In this document: piece after piece, positions 1-8,201 of the stretch
Layout: every line of letters begins with the position of its first letter
How positions within the stretch are numbered: the stretch's first letter is position 1
DNA from: Clostridium zeae
GTDB taxonomy: Bacteria > Bacillota > Clostridia > Clostridiales > Clostridiaceae
Assembly: GCF_017312485.1 (NCBI RefSeq)
Contig: NZ_BMBA01000009.1
Coordinates: 106,861 to 170,860 of the forward strand
DNA: 64,000 bases
Direction: 5' to 3'
Notes under the pieces: model-generated
What the model saw: the letters and a program-made list of their open reading frames with translations, nothing else
What the model was told of the DNA's origin: nothing
Databases searched by the model: none
Made by a program: the position numbers and the translations under genes

Positions 1-1
1 A

Positions 2-205
2 AAGATAAAAGACAAAGAATGCAGAAAGATTGACTATAAGGAAAAACTAAATCAAGGAAAACTAGTATACCACAATACATACTATGTTAGTGAAGCAAAC
101 GGAATAGTTTTCAAGGTGGATTTTAGCATAGGACAAGATAAATATAAGGAAAGTTTAAATTCTGTATTTGATGTTATTGTAGAGAGTTTTATCCAGAATA
201 AATAA
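2..205 (+). CDS. Partial CDS, C-terminal 67 codons of an unknown protein
   Basis: An open frame enters from the left edge and ends at TAA 203-205. The visible C-terminus is hydrophilic, with alternating polar and aromatic residues (VYHNTYYVSEANGIVFKVDF), suggesting beta strands, and ends FIQNK. The start and most of the protein lie outside the window. I do not recognise the family. A hairpin followed by T residues lies about 70 bases downstream, consistent with this being the end of a transcription unit. That the frame is coding is an inference from its length and codon use, which match the neighbours. Confidence 0.55.
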   Translation, partial: KIKDKECRKIDYKEKLNQGKLVYHNTYYVSEANGIVFKVDFSIGQDKYKESLNSVFDVIVESFIQNK

Positions 206-273
206 TGCAACGATATAAATTAATGGTTGAGTTAGTAACCCTATAGTATTATAATTTAAGTTAGAGTAAGTTA

Positions 274-297
274 GGAGAAGTATAAAACTTCTCCTTT
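274..297 (+). terminator. Intrinsic terminator after the partial CDS
   Basis: GGAGAAG and CTTCTCC form a 7-bp stem around a TATAAAA loop, followed by TTTAT. It separates the partial gene from the lipoprotein gene at 367. Confidence 0.6.
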
Positions 298-366
298 ATG
301 TATTGTTCTTAGTTTGAGAATGAATTTAATTATAATTATTATATCTATAAGGGAGTTTGGTACAAA

Positions 367-1200
367 GTGAATAGTAGAAAGAGCATTATTTTATTAATGA
401 TATTTGTTTTAGTGTCAGCGTTATTTGTATCATGCGGTGTAACTGAAGCAATACAAAGTAAATTTGGAAATAAAAATAAAGATTTCGAATATATAAAACA
501 AAATAAAGTTGATAAAATAGTTATTCAGAGCACTAGAGATACCGGATTTAGATTTGTTGTAACAGACAAAAGTACCATATCAGAGATATATGATTTATTA
601 TCTTCTGCAAAAGCAGTAAATGAAAAATCCACTCTTGCGCCAGATTATGTATTTGAGATGCAAATGGGAAAGGAAGTAAAGAAATTTAATTATGTTGTTG
701 GTATATATGACAAGAAAACTGGCAACTTTTATGATGATAAATCTATATACGTAGTTCCAAAGCGATTAGATAATGATATAATACAAAACTTATCTTTTAT
801 AAGAAAGCCTAGAGAATTTGAAAATGTTTATTATTCTTCTATATTAGAGGTTATAAAAAAGAGTAAGGATGGGTTGATGAAAGATGATGGAAGCGTAGGT
901 ATAGATATTTCTGATGATAGAGACTGTGCACAGTACATATTATCTACTGATTTGGAGCAGTTCAAAAGAGATATAAAATCTATAATTTCAAATGGTGAGT
1001 TGGTAGATAAAAACTCAGATAAGTTTAATGTAATAATTAGCGTTAAGAATCAAGGATATAAGACTAAAACATTTAAAACTATAGTAACTATAACAAATAA
1101 AAAAGATAATTCTCAAACTAATTACTATGTAGATTGTAAGTATGATGATTTTAATGCATGGCAAATAAACGTATTAGATAAAAAACCAGATACTTGGTAA
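367..1200 (+). CDS. Putative lipoprotein of unknown function
   Basis: A 277-residue protein starting at GTG 367, with GGGAG at 351-355 as ribosome site. The N-terminus has two basic residues, a hydrophobic stretch (residues 7-21) and then FVSC with Cys23, which reads as a lipoprotein signal peptide with a slightly atypical lipobox (Phe at -3). The mature part is Lys/Asp-rich with beta-strand-like repeats and no cofactor or catalytic motif that I recognise. It probably sits on the outer face of the membrane. The gap of 17 bases to the Mrp-like gene suggests possible co-transcription, although the functions look unrelated. Function unknown. Confidence 0.7.
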   Translation: MNSRKSIILLMIFVLVSALFVSCGVTEAIQSKFGNKNKDFEYIKQNKVDKIVIQSTRDTGFRFVVTDKSTISEIYDLLSSAKAVNEKSTLAPDYVFEMQMGKEVKKFNYVVGIYDKKTGNFYDDKSIYVVPKRLDNDIIQNLSFIRKPREFENVYYSSILEVIKKSKDGLMKDDGSVGIDISDDRDCAQYILSTDLEQFKRDIKSIISNGELVDKNSDKFNVIISVKNQGYKTKTFKTIVTITNKKDNSQTNYYVDCKYDDFNAWQINVLDKKPDTW

Positions 1201-1217
1201 AAATGGAGGTACTATAA

Positions 1218-2060
1218 TTGGGAGATTGTTCAACATGTTCAAGTAAAGATAAATGTTCAAGTGCTAAAAGCGGTACAAATGTATGCGTTAAGGTTATGCC
1301 TAAATATGGAAATATTAAAAATATAATTGGTGTTATAAGTGGAAAAGGCGGAGTAGGGAAATCTACTGTTACTGGTATAATGGCTACTCATTTGAGAAAA
1401 AAGGGGTATAAAGTTGGAGTGTTAGATGCTGATATAACAGGGCCATCAATGCCAAGATTCTTTGGGATCAATGAAAAGAGAGCACAAATGATACCATTAG
1501 ATGATAATAACAATTTTAAGTTTATTCCTGTTGAAACAGAGATGGGGATAAAGGTAATATCAATGAATTTGCTTACAGCTGAAGAAGCTCAGCCTGTTAT
1601 ATGGAGGGGCCCTGTAGTAACTGGAGTTTTAAATCAGATGTACACTGATACTGTATGGGATGATTTAGACTATTTGCTGATAGATATGCCACCAGGAACT
1701 GGTGACATAGCTCTTACGGTAATGCAAAGTTTTCCTATATCAGAAATTGTGGTTGTATCAACTCCTCAAGATATGGTTTCAATGATCGTTAAGAAGGTTG
1801 TTATCATGGCTGAAAAAGTTGGGGTACAAATAAAAGGCGTTGTAGAAAATATGTCTTACATAGAATGCGATGGATGCGGTACAAAGATGAGAGTATTTTC
1901 TAAAAAATCTGCAGAAGAGCATGCAGAGTACTTAGGTCTGCCACTTATATGTGAGTTACCGATAAATGTTGATTTAACTGAGGCTTTAGAAGAAGGAAAA
2001 GCAGAAGGTTATGTAGCTGATAATGCTTTATATGAGTTGTTATTTTCAGCACTATATTAA
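1218..2060 (+). CDS. Mrp/NBP35-family Fe-S cluster carrier ATPase
   Basis: A 280-residue P-loop ATPase of the MinD/Mrp family. Start is TTG 1218, seven bases after GGAGGT (1205-1210). The N-terminus carries Cys4, Cys7 and Cys13, as in NBP35-like proteins. The deviant Walker A GKGGVGKST is at residues 42-50; an IDMPPGTGD motif and a C-terminal CDGCG pair follow. Family members bind and transfer [4Fe-4S] clusters to apoproteins in the cytoplasm, using the C-terminal Cys pair at the dimer interface. The ferredoxin gene next downstream fits iron-sulfur metabolism. It is distinguished from MinD by the Cys motifs and by the lack of a membrane-targeting helix at the C-terminus. Confidence 0.9.
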   Translation: MGDCSTCSSKDKCSSAKSGTNVCVKVMPKYGNIKNIIGVISGKGGVGKSTVTGIMATHLRKKGYKVGVLDADITGPSMPRFFGINEKRAQMIPLDDNNNFKFIPVETEMGIKVISMNLLTAEEAQPVIWRGPVVTGVLNQMYTDTVWDDLDYLLIDMPPGTGDIALTVMQSFPISEIVVVSTPQDMVSMIVKKVVIMAEKVGVQIKGVVENMSYIECDGCGTKMRVFSKKSAEEHAEYLGLPLICELPINVDLTEALEEGKAEGYVADNALYELLFSALY

Positions 2061-2119
2061 TTCTTGGCGTAAGCTCATTAAAGCATCGGATGGTTAACCA
2101 ATTAATTTCAACACAAGTC
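2057..2119 (+). repeat. Interspersed repeat family A, copy 1
   Basis: About 63 bases starting at the stop codon of the Mrp-like gene, closely matching 22258-22320 (shared core GTAAGCTCATT, AAGCATCGGATGG, TTAATTTC) and more weakly matching 3995-4050. All copies are intergenic and in the same orientation. No ORF runs through it and its role is unknown. Confidence 0.7.
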
Positions 2120-2237
2120 TTTAATTAAGCTATTATATAGAGCTTCAAGTTTTATTGCTAATTTATCATTTAATAGACATAAAATGAAACCTTTAGGAGA
2201 TAATATAGATGTTAATTATTTTTGAGGAGGAAGTTTT

Positions 2238-2426
2238 ATGAGAGCTGAAGTTGATAAGGATACTTGTATTGGATGTGGACTTTGTCCATCTATTTGTCCA
2301 GAGGTTTTTGATATGGAGGATGATGGAAAAGCTGCTGCAGTAAATCCTGATGTTCCTACAGAAGTAGAGGATTCAGCTAAGGAAGCTGAAGAAGGCTGCC
2401 CTGTAAATGCAATTGCAGTAGAATAA
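2238..2426 (+). CDS. Ferredoxin, single [4Fe-4S] cluster type
   Basis: A 62-residue acidic protein with a strong ribosome site (GAGGAGG) before ATG 2238. The N-terminal motif CIGCGLCPSIC and the C-terminal GCPVNAI supply the four cluster ligands (Cys x2 Cys x2 Cys ... Cys-Pro). This is the monocluster ferredoxin arrangement seen in Thermotoga and clostridia, not the 2[4Fe-4S] form. One extra Cys (in PSIC) lacks the usual disulfide partner in the second half. It is a cytoplasmic low-potential electron carrier for anaerobic metabolism. It is followed immediately by a strong terminator. Confidence 0.95.
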   Translation: MRAEVDKDTCIGCGLCPSICPEVFDMEDDGKAAAVNPDVPTEVEDSAKEAEEGCPVNAIAVE

Positions 2427-2437
2427 GTGTTATATTG

Positions 2438-2468
2438 AAAAGGCAGTGCTTTTTAGCACTGCCTTTTT
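2438..2468. terminator. Bidirectional terminator between ferredoxin and the thiamine operon
   Basis: AAAGGCAGTGCT and AGCACTGCCTTT form a perfect 12-bp stem around TTTT. A runs on the left and T runs on the right let it end transcription from the ferredoxin (+) and from the thiamine operon (-). Confidence 0.85.
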
Positions 2469-2474
2469 ACTGCA

Positions 2475-2765
2475 TTACCTATGATTTTTTAGTTTTTCAT
2501 CAATTGAAATACCGCCATATTTTTCATCAAATCTAACTACGGTTACTACACGTTCTATTCCTAAGTCAAAGGGTATTTTGTGAGCTTTTTTTACTACTTC
2601 AAATACTTTGTCAAATTCACCTTCAATGGTTGTACTCATGGCACCTATTTCATATTTTAAGCCTGAGTGCTCTATATACTCAATTACCTTATCTACTACT
2701 TTATACATCTCATCTTCATTTACACATGGAATTAAGGGCATTACTGCGATATCTGCTATAACCAT
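2475..2765 (-). CDS. MTH1187-family thiamine-binding protein
   Basis: A 96-residue protein of the MTH1187/YkoF-like (PF01910) family: a ferredoxin-like fold with the conserved pattern IGAMSTTIEGEFDKVFEVV and a C-terminal VVTVVRFDEKYGG segment. Family members bind thiamine or its hydroxymethylpyrimidine part in the cytoplasm. It follows the thiamine transporter gene thiT by 12 bases on the same strand, and both lie behind a TPP riboswitch. A role in thiamine salvage is therefore supported by both sequence and context, although the precise biochemical function of the family is not settled. Confidence 0.85.
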   Translation of the reverse strand: MVIADIAVMPLIPCVNEDEMYKVVDKVIEYIEHSGLKYEIGAMSTTIEGEFDKVFEVVKKAHKIPFDLGIERVVTVVRFDEKYGGISIDEKLKNHR

Positions 2766-2777
2766 ATTAATACCTCG

Positions 2778-3482
2778 TTAATATGAGCTTAGAGAAGCTT
2801 GTTTAACAAGCCTTTCAACTGGTAGAAAATAAAGTATTATAATACAGATGATTGCCTCTGCACCCATTATTAATCCATTCACAGTTAAAGAATATATCCA
2901 TACAGATGTACCAGCAGGTGCATATTCACCAAAGAATACAACTCCAGATATAAAGTGGCATAAGAACCTTCCGAAAATTGCAACTATGCATGCTAACAAT
3001 TTTGTGCTTGAACCTAGAGCCTTACTGTTTTTAAAGAAACCGGATAAACCAAGAGCGGTAAAAGCTAAAGGATAATCAAATAGTAATTGTACTGGATGAA
3101 CAATATAAGGATCAGTAAGAAGATTTATTAGACCATATAAAAATCCAGTTAACAGTCCAACGGATGGACCATAAATTAGCCCGACAAGTATTATAGGAAT
3201 CATGCTTCCTGGAGTAACACTACCACCTTGTGGAAAATGATACAGTTTAAGTGCTTGTAGAATAGTAGCTAGAGCAAGTGCTAAAGCGATTCTTGCTATA
3301 AGTTTTGCATCAAATTTAATTTTCCTTGATGCTGCAAAAACTCCTATCAATATTGCACAACCTAATAAGGCTATAACATTCATAGGATTTGTAAAGATAT
3401 CTACTACATTTTTTGGCAGACTGCCAAATTTAGCTAGCCCTTCAAAAAAGTCTTTGATAATTTGATTAAAGTAATTAATCAT
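2778..3482 (-). CDS. thiT: Energy-coupled thiamine transporter S component ThiT
   Basis: A 234-residue hydrophobic protein with about six membrane segments, matching the thiamine-specific substrate-binding subunit (ThiT) of ECF transporters. The PGSMIPIILVGLIYGP region and Trp/Tyr-rich loops are typical. It would pair with a shared EcfA/EcfA'/EcfT module encoded elsewhere. The open frame reaches 3569, but that extension runs through the riboswitch terminator. The real start is ATG 3482, preceded by AAGGGGG. Expression should fall when thiamine pyrophosphate is plentiful. Confidence 0.9.
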   Translation of the reverse strand: MINYFNQIIKDFFEGLAKFGSLPKNVVDIFTNPMNVIALLGCAILIGVFAASRKIKFDAKLIARIALALALATILQALKLYHFPQGGSVTPGSMIPIILVGLIYGPSVGLLTGFLYGLINLLTDPYIVHPVQLLFDYPLAFTALGLSGFFKNSKALGSSTKLLACIVAIFGRFLCHFISGVVFFGEYAPAGTSVWIYSLTVNGLIMGAEAIICIIILYFLPVERLVKQASLSSY

Positions 3483-3523
3483 AATAATCCCCCTTTTAGT
3501 GATTAAGGAGCGAAAAGTGAGAG

Positions 3524-3554
3524 AAAAAAACCGTATTCCAGAACTGGAATACGG
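3524..3554 (-). terminator. thiT: Rho-independent terminator of the TPP riboswitch
   Basis: Read on the minus strand, CCGTATTCCAG and CTGGAATACGG form an 11-bp stem followed by seven T residues. It lies between the TPP aptamer and the thiT ribosome site, so it is the expression platform that stops transcription when TPP binds. Confidence 0.9.
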
Positions 3555-3569
3555 TTGATATACTATCAA

Positions 3570-3657
3570 TAACGCTTTCCTACGCTGGTATTATCCAGAT
3601 CAGGTATGAGGGTTAATGAACGAAGTCATCTCTCAGCCTTAAGGCACCCCTAGCACA
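3570..3657 (-). promoter_or_regulatory. thiT: TPP (THI-box) riboswitch
   Basis: The minus strand reads GGGGTGCC, then GGCTGAGA, ACCCT, ACCTGATCTGGATAATACC and AGCGTAGGAAAG, which are the conserved TPP aptamer segments in the canonical order. The adjoining terminator at 3524-3554 indicates transcriptional control. The downstream genes are a thiamine transporter and a thiamine-binding protein. Confidence 0.97.
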
Positions 3658-3690
3658 CTGTTTTAATTTAGGATTATTATACTCCAAATT

Positions 3691-3900
3691 TTAGAAAAAA
3701 TCAATTTGTTTATTGCTGTTAGACTTATCATGGGAGAATGAATTTATATCAACAGAATTTCTCATAGTTATGGGTATATCAACGGTATCACCAACTTTAA
3801 CATTTTGAGACAGTCGAGATACATCTAGGTCTATAGTGCTGCCATCTTCTAAAGATATGAAGGCATCGGTTTTGTTCATGTCTAAAACTTTTCCTTTCAA
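3691..3900 (-). CDS. Small conserved protein with beta-barrel-like sequence
   Basis: 69 residues, TTG start at 3900 preceded by GAGGTGATC. The N-terminal part (KGKVLDMNKTDAFISLEDG) has the short alternating beta pattern of small OB or SH3-like barrels and resembles the N-terminal region of RsgI in this same window. The C-terminal 20 residues are polar and probably disordered. No catalytic residues are visible. The gene ends 34 bases before the TPP riboswitch on the same strand but probably forms its own unit. Function unknown; the fold suggestion is inference. Confidence 0.6.
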   Translation of the reverse strand: MKGKVLDMNKTDAFISLEDGSTIDLDVSRLSQNVKVGDTVDIPITMRNSVDINSFSHDKSNSNKQIDFF

Positions 3901-3994
3901 AAGATCACCTCTTTACTAAATTTATATACATTAAAAAACCTTTTTATAAACACTAGTCTTTACTTTTAATAAATATTTATACTGAAAAAATCAT

Positions 3995-4050
3995 TTAATT
4001 CTAATAGCTCAGGCATATAGCGTCTACTGTATAACCAATTAATTTCAACA
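3995..4050 (+). repeat. Interspersed repeat family A, divergent copy 3
   Basis: Shares TTAATTCT near its left end and ATAACCAATTAATTTCAACA at its right end with the copies at 2057 and 22258; the middle is diverged. It lies in the gene-free stretch between two minus-strand genes (3901-4188), in which I see no other feature except the terminator. Confidence 0.5.
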
Positions 4051-4100
4051 ATATTCTTAAACATAGCCTTATCTAATTGAATTATAAATTTATAAAGAAT

Positions 4101-4136
4101 AAAAAAGTAAGACTTATAAAAGCCTTACTTTTTTTA
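4101..4136 (-). terminator. Terminator of the degV-padR operon
   Basis: AAAGTAAG and CTTACTTT flank a 12-base loop, with A and T runs on either side. It sits about 50 bases beyond the padR-like stop on the minus strand. Confidence 0.7.
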
Positions 4137-4188
4137 TTTTGACGAAAAATCAGTACATAAAGTTGAGAGTCTGATTTTATAAATACTT

Positions 4189-4641
4189 CTAGTATAAATC
4201 AGAATAAATTATTTTAAAGACATCTAATGCTTCTTCTATCTTAATTTTTAGGAGAGATTTTCTGTTATTAAATTCTTTGAAACCTGTATCTGTAAGAGTG
4301 TAAATTTTCATAAATTTTTTCTTAGGATCATCCCATTCGCCGAGTATAAGATCTTCTTTTTCAAACTTCTTTAGTAAAGGATATATTCCGCCAGTGCTAG
4401 GAACCCATAAGCCGTTAGTTCTTTCTCCTATTTTATGAGATATATCATTTCCATTTGTAGGAGCTAAACTTAATATATAAAGAACGTATATTGGGAGAAG
4501 ACCTTTAGTGAGTACTTGTCCTACGGCCTCTTTTTCTTTTTGAACTTTTTTTAGCTCATTGAGCTTTTGTTTATATTCCTCATACAGGCGTTTTTCTTCA
4601 GCTTTTATATCTTCTATGTTACTAAATTTAAATTCGTCCAC
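4189..4641 (-). CDS. PadR-family transcriptional regulator
   Basis: 150 residues, GTG start at 4641. The winged-helix PadR core runs from about residue 47 (TKGLLPIYVLYILSLAP) through NGLWVPSTGGIYPLLKKFEKEDLI and the wing with YTLTDTG. Before it is an unusual, highly charged N-terminal coiled coil (residues 9-43), an addition to the C-terminal dimerisation helix of ordinary PadR proteins. The gene follows the DegV gene by 8 bases, so the two are co-transcribed. PadR regulators commonly repress their own operon; a perfect inverted repeat upstream of the operon (5542-5565) is a candidate operator. The inducer is unknown. Confidence 0.85.
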   Translation of the reverse strand: MDEFKFSNIEDIKAEEKRLYEEYKQKLNELKKVQKEKEAVGQVLTKGLLPIYVLYILSLAPTNGNDISHKIGERTNGLWVPSTGGIYPLLKKFEKEDLILGEWDDPKKKFMKIYTLTDTGFKEFNNRKSLLKIKIEEALDVFKIIYSDLY

Positions 4642-4649
4642 TATAATGA

Positions 4650-5492
4650 CTAATCCCTTTGTATAGCAAGGCCTAAGAGTCCAGGTCCGGCGTGTACCCC
4701 TAATGCTGGCCCGATAGTTGATATACTTATATGAGTTATATTTGGTAAATCCTTTACAACTTCAAAGAAAGCTTTTGCTTCATCTAATGCACCACCTTGT
4801 AGTATCCAAACCTTACATTTAGCGACACTTAGATGCTCATCTAATATTTCTCTTAACTTACCTATAGCTTGCTTTCTACCTCTTGCCTTAGAATGAGTGA
4901 AATAAATACCATCATCATTTATAGAAATTATTGGTTTTATGTTTAACATTTCGCCTATAGTTCCAGAAACCTTTCCAATTCTTCCACCTTTTTTTAAGTA
5001 ATCTAAGGTGTTAAGTGTAAAATAACCATCAGTTTTCTCTCTAATTTTTGGTAGAACTTCGATTATATCTTCAAAAGTACTACCTGATTCTATCATCTCT
5101 GCAGCTATTAAAGCTATAGAACCTTGAGGCATACTTAATGTCTTAGAATCAAAGATATATGTTTTTAGATTTGGATGATTTTCAGCTATTATTCTTAAAC
5201 TATTTGCAGTGCCAGAAAGCCCTGATGATATACTTATAGATATAGCATGTGTATATCCTTGAGCTTCAATTTGGTTCAAGGTATTTTCTATATATTGTCC
5301 ATCAGGAAGTGATGTTTTTGGTATTTCTTTTTCAAGAGATAGATATAACTCTTCTGGGGTTATTTCTAGCCTGTCTAGGTAATCATTATCTTTATATATA
5401 ATTCTTAAAGGTAAAAAAAACATATTATATTTATTTAAAACTTCAGTATCTAAATCACAGCCACTATCAGTAATTAAAGCTATTTTTTGCAA
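4650..5492 (-). CDS. DegV-family fatty-acid-binding protein
   Basis: 280 residues with the DegV signature: N-terminal ALITDSGCDLD, TSLPDGQ around residue 60, ISISSGLSGTANS near residue 90, and LDYLKKGGRIGK near 165. DegV/FakB proteins bind a fatty acid and, in firmicutes with FakA, present it for phosphorylation on the way to phospholipids. No FakA (DAK-domain) gene is present here, so that role is family inference. Start is TTG 5492 with GAGGAGG upstream. First gene of a two-gene operon with the PadR regulator. Confidence 0.92.
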   Translation of the reverse strand: MQKIALITDSGCDLDTEVLNKYNMFFLPLRIIYKDNDYLDRLEITPEELYLSLEKEIPKTSLPDGQYIENTLNQIEAQGYTHAISISISSGLSGTANSLRIIAENHPNLKTYIFDSKTLSMPQGSIALIAAEMIESGSTFEDIIEVLPKIREKTDGYFTLNTLDYLKKGGRIGKVSGTIGEMLNIKPIISINDDGIYFTHSKARGRKQAIGKLREILDEHLSVAKCKVWILQGGALDEAKAFFEVVKDLPNITHISISTIGPALGVHAGPGLLGLAIQRD

Positions 5493-5541
5493 GGTATATT
5501 CCTCCTCAGATCTATTATGATTAAATTATATCACAAGTGAT

Positions 5542-5565
5542 AACTATATCAATACTGATATAGTT
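5542..5565. promoter_or_regulatory. Inverted repeat upstream of degV-padR, candidate operator
   Basis: AACTATATCA ATAC TGATATAGTT is a perfect 10-bp inverted repeat 50 bases upstream of the DegV start. A partial copy (TATATCA) lies just beside it. Because a PadR regulator is encoded in the operon, an autoregulatory operator is plausible, but the binding is not shown. Confidence 0.45.
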
Positions 5566-5744
5566 GAAGAAAAAAAATTGCTCATTTGGATATTAGACAT
5601 ATATCGCTTTGAATAAGTATTAAATTATTCAATCAGATATTTAAAAAAAATAAAAAATTAATTATAATTATAGGAGCAGGTTGTACGTAAAGCTAATTAT
5701 AATTTTAAGTTTTTTATATTGAGTTTATTTTTGAGGTGAAGATT

Positions 5745-6857
5745 TTGAAAAAAGATTTTCTGATATATATAGTATTGTCTTTTCAATTATTTTTTATAAT
5801 ATTTCTTATTATAAGAAATATTAAACTGAAAAATAATATTATGCAGATAGAAGAAATAAAGAAAGAAATATATAGTATGGGAAAAAAGATAAGCACTACT
5901 GATAGTCGAGGTTTAGTGTATGAAATTATGCTGGACTCAGCAATGTCTATAATTAGCAAAGCTAATAGAGGCAGTGTGCTAGTATTAGAAGAAGATGATT
6001 ATTTTCACTATAGGGCTATTAAAGGATATCCCAAAGATCTATTTAACATGAAGATAAAAAGAGAAGATGTGTATCTTTATAAGTATAATAGACTAGCAGA
6101 TATTTGTATTCTTAAAATGCCATTCAATGACAAAGAAGATATATTCAATGATAGTATATCTAGTGAAATTCAGTTATTAGAGAAGGGAACTAATATCAAA
6201 AGTGTTTTATTTTCACCTATTTATATAGATAATGAAGTCGTAGCTATAGTGAATTTAGATAGTACTGCACCTGATGCCTTGTTTAACAAAGCTGATATCA
6301 GCAAAATGAAATATATAAATCATGAACTTGAGCTTGCTCTTAAAAATTTCCTATCTCAAGAGCAGCTCAGATATATAGCAACGCATGATGAGCTTACAAA
6401 TCTTTATAATAGAAGGAGTTTCAAAGACTACTTTAGTAGAGAAATTCTAGAGATACAAAGAAAAAAACATATATCACAGGTGGCTCTTATAGATTTAGAT
6501 GATTTTAAGTTTATCAATGACAATTATGGCCATAGTGAGGGGGACAAGGCACTTATAATAATGTCTGATGCTTTAAGGGTTAACTTGAATAACAATGACC
6601 TCTATGCCAGAATGTCAGGAGATGAATTTGTAATACTTTTTAGAAATAGTACACATAAGCAGGCTATAGAGAAAATCATGAGCATAAAAGATTACTTACT
6701 AAGAAACTGTACAGAAAAGAATCGCATAGATTTTAGTTACGGATTAGTTCAGATAGATGGCGTAAATAATTTAAGTATAGATGCAATTCTGTCTATAGCA
6801 GATAGAAATATGTATGAAGACAAAAGAGAGAAGAAGTGCAAAAATGAGTGTACGTAA
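5745..6857 (+). CDS. GAF-GGDEF protein, probable diguanylate cyclase
   Basis: 370 residues: one N-terminal membrane segment (about residues 5-24), a short coiled linker, a GAF-like sensor (about 57-200) and a GGDEF domain (about 215-365). The catalytic motif is SGDEF (291-295), an accepted active variant of GGDEF, with the upstream DLDDFKFINDNYGH metal/GTP-binding segment intact. The inhibitory RxxD site is degenerate (NxxD), so product inhibition may be weak. The longest frame begins at GTG 5736, but GAGGTG at 5733-5738 is the ribosome site for TTG 5745. It makes the second messenger c-di-GMP at the membrane; an HD-GYP phosphodiesterase occurs at 42836. Confidence 0.88.
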   Translation: MKKDFLIYIVLSFQLFFIIFLIIRNIKLKNNIMQIEEIKKEIYSMGKKISTTDSRGLVYEIMLDSAMSIISKANRGSVLVLEEDDYFHYRAIKGYPKDLFNMKIKREDVYLYKYNRLADICILKMPFNDKEDIFNDSISSEIQLLEKGTNIKSVLFSPIYIDNEVVAIVNLDSTAPDALFNKADISKMKYINHELELALKNFLSQEQLRYIATHDELTNLYNRRSFKDYFSREILEIQRKKHISQVALIDLDDFKFINDNYGHSEGDKALIIMSDALRVNLNNNDLYARMSGDEFVILFRNSTHKQAIEKIMSIKDYLLRNCTEKNRIDFSYGLVQIDGVNNLSIDAILSIADRNMYEDKREKKCKNECT

Positions 6858-6917
6858 GCAATTTTATATATCTAGAAATATTTTTAAGTGATAAAAGATA
6901 GTATATGTATTTATAAT

Positions 6918-6954
6918 AAAAAAGTTGACGAATATGTAGTTCGTCAACTTTTTT
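6918..6954. terminator. Bidirectional terminator between GGDEF gene and yerB-like gene
   Basis: AAAAGTTGACGAA and TTCGTCAACTTTT form a 13-bp stem with A and T runs on the two sides, serving the convergent genes. Confidence 0.85.
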
Positions 6955-7031
6955 ATAGTATAGGAAAGTACCAAATTTATTTCATGTAGATTTGCAAAGA
7001 CAGATATTGAAAAAGGTTTCCTTAGGGATTT

Positions 7032-8060
7032 TTAATTATAAGCTGGTGTGACTGAGTTATCAATTATATGCCATATTGTGTTACCTTTTGATAAATAAAC
7101 TTTATTGCCATCCTCAGTGGTCAGTTCAGTTTGGGTATTAGAAGTACTTCTTGACCAGAGAATTTTTTCAACTTTACCATTGGAAAATAAATACCCAGAG
7201 CCTTTTCCAATCATAGCTATATCTAAATGTAGATTATCAGATTGAATCTTTATAGGGGTTTGTTGTACAACTATATTGGAAAAAGTAAGAGGTAAATTAT
7301 TATTTTTATCGATAGATTTGACGCCATCCATATACTTCTCATATTTACCGTTAACAAACTTATAATTAGTTACATAGAAATTATTCAGTTTTAAGTTTAC
7401 TACAGTTGCATTAGATAAATCTTTATTTTTCCAAAAGGAATTGTCAAAAGAAAGATTTGATGCTATATCTGCTTTTATATTTTTAGAAGTTATATACTTA
7501 CGTATCTTGTCAGCAGAAGTATATAGATTATGAGGAGCTTTTCTAGAGGTATCTCTATAAAAATATGACCCGTTGACTATTTCATTTATGCTCTTTATAG
7601 AAGAGTCAGTTTTTATAGTTGATAAAGCTTCATCGCTTCCTCCGCAATGGGCAAAAGGTAAGTTATATTCCTCAGCAATAGATAAGAAGTAAGGCCTGGC
7701 ACTCCTTATAGGACCAATCTGTTTAGGGGTGTTCTTGTGAAATAATGCTATGAATCTTGGTATTCCACCTTCAGCCATAGTCTCAAATATGATATCGGCC
7801 TCACTTAAACCGCTCTGAGGCCTTGCATCTTTTGAATTCTCTATTATGGCCATAAAAGGAATATTAGATTTCTCTGTTTCAGTTAATTTTTCGCCAGTAT
7901 AGCAACAATCATTTGTAACAGTATCGTTGCTTGAAACGTCAATTACAGGTGGAGATTCTCTTTTAAAAGGTTTAGTGGAACTAGATTTCGTATCAGTGTA
8001 ACTGCAACCTACTATAGAAATACATAATAACAAGGGTATAATAAAAGTGATTTTTTTCAT
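7032..8060 (-). CDS. DUF3048 (YerB-like) lipoprotein
   Basis: 342 residues with a clear lipoprotein signal peptide (hydrophobic run then SIVGC, Cys19) and AGGAGGTGA before ATG 8060. The body matches the DUF3048/YerB family: MAIIENSKDARPQSGL, ADIIFETMAEGGIPRF, IGPIRSARPYF and a C-terminal NTIWHIID segment. Residues between the Cys and about 55 are a Ser/Thr-rich tether. In Bacillus the family is a membrane-anchored surface lipoprotein of unknown biochemistry. It is a single-gene unit bounded by the terminator at 6918. Confidence 0.88.
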   Translation of the reverse strand: MKKITFIIPLLLCISIVGCSYTDTKSSSTKPFKRESPPVIDVSSNDTVTNDCCYTGEKLTETEKSNIPFMAIIENSKDARPQSGLSEADIIFETMAEGGIPRFIALFHKNTPKQIGPIRSARPYFLSIAEEYNLPFAHCGGSDEALSTIKTDSSIKSINEIVNGSYFYRDTSRKAPHNLYTSADKIRKYITSKNIKADIASNLSFDNSFWKNKDLSNATVVNLKLNNFYVTNYKFVNGKYEKYMDGVKSIDKNNNLPLTFSNIVVQQTPIKIQSDNLHLDIAMIGKGSGYLFSNGKVEKILWSRSTSNTQTELTTEDGNKVYLSKGNTIWHIIDNSVTPAYN

Positions 8061-8201
8061 GAACTCACCTCCTCAATTTAATGTGGTTAGCATATAAGCT
8101 TGTACATTATATTTAAATATATATGCGACAACCTATTAATATTATTAAAACTTAGACGAAAATCAAAAATAGTGATATTAATTTGCCAGTATTTTCTTAA
8201 A

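Noticed and set aside
3483..3569. N-terminal extension of ThiT to 3569
   Set aside because: The extra 29 codons run through the terminator of the TPP riboswitch; ATG 3482 has a good ribosome site and gives the usual ThiT length.
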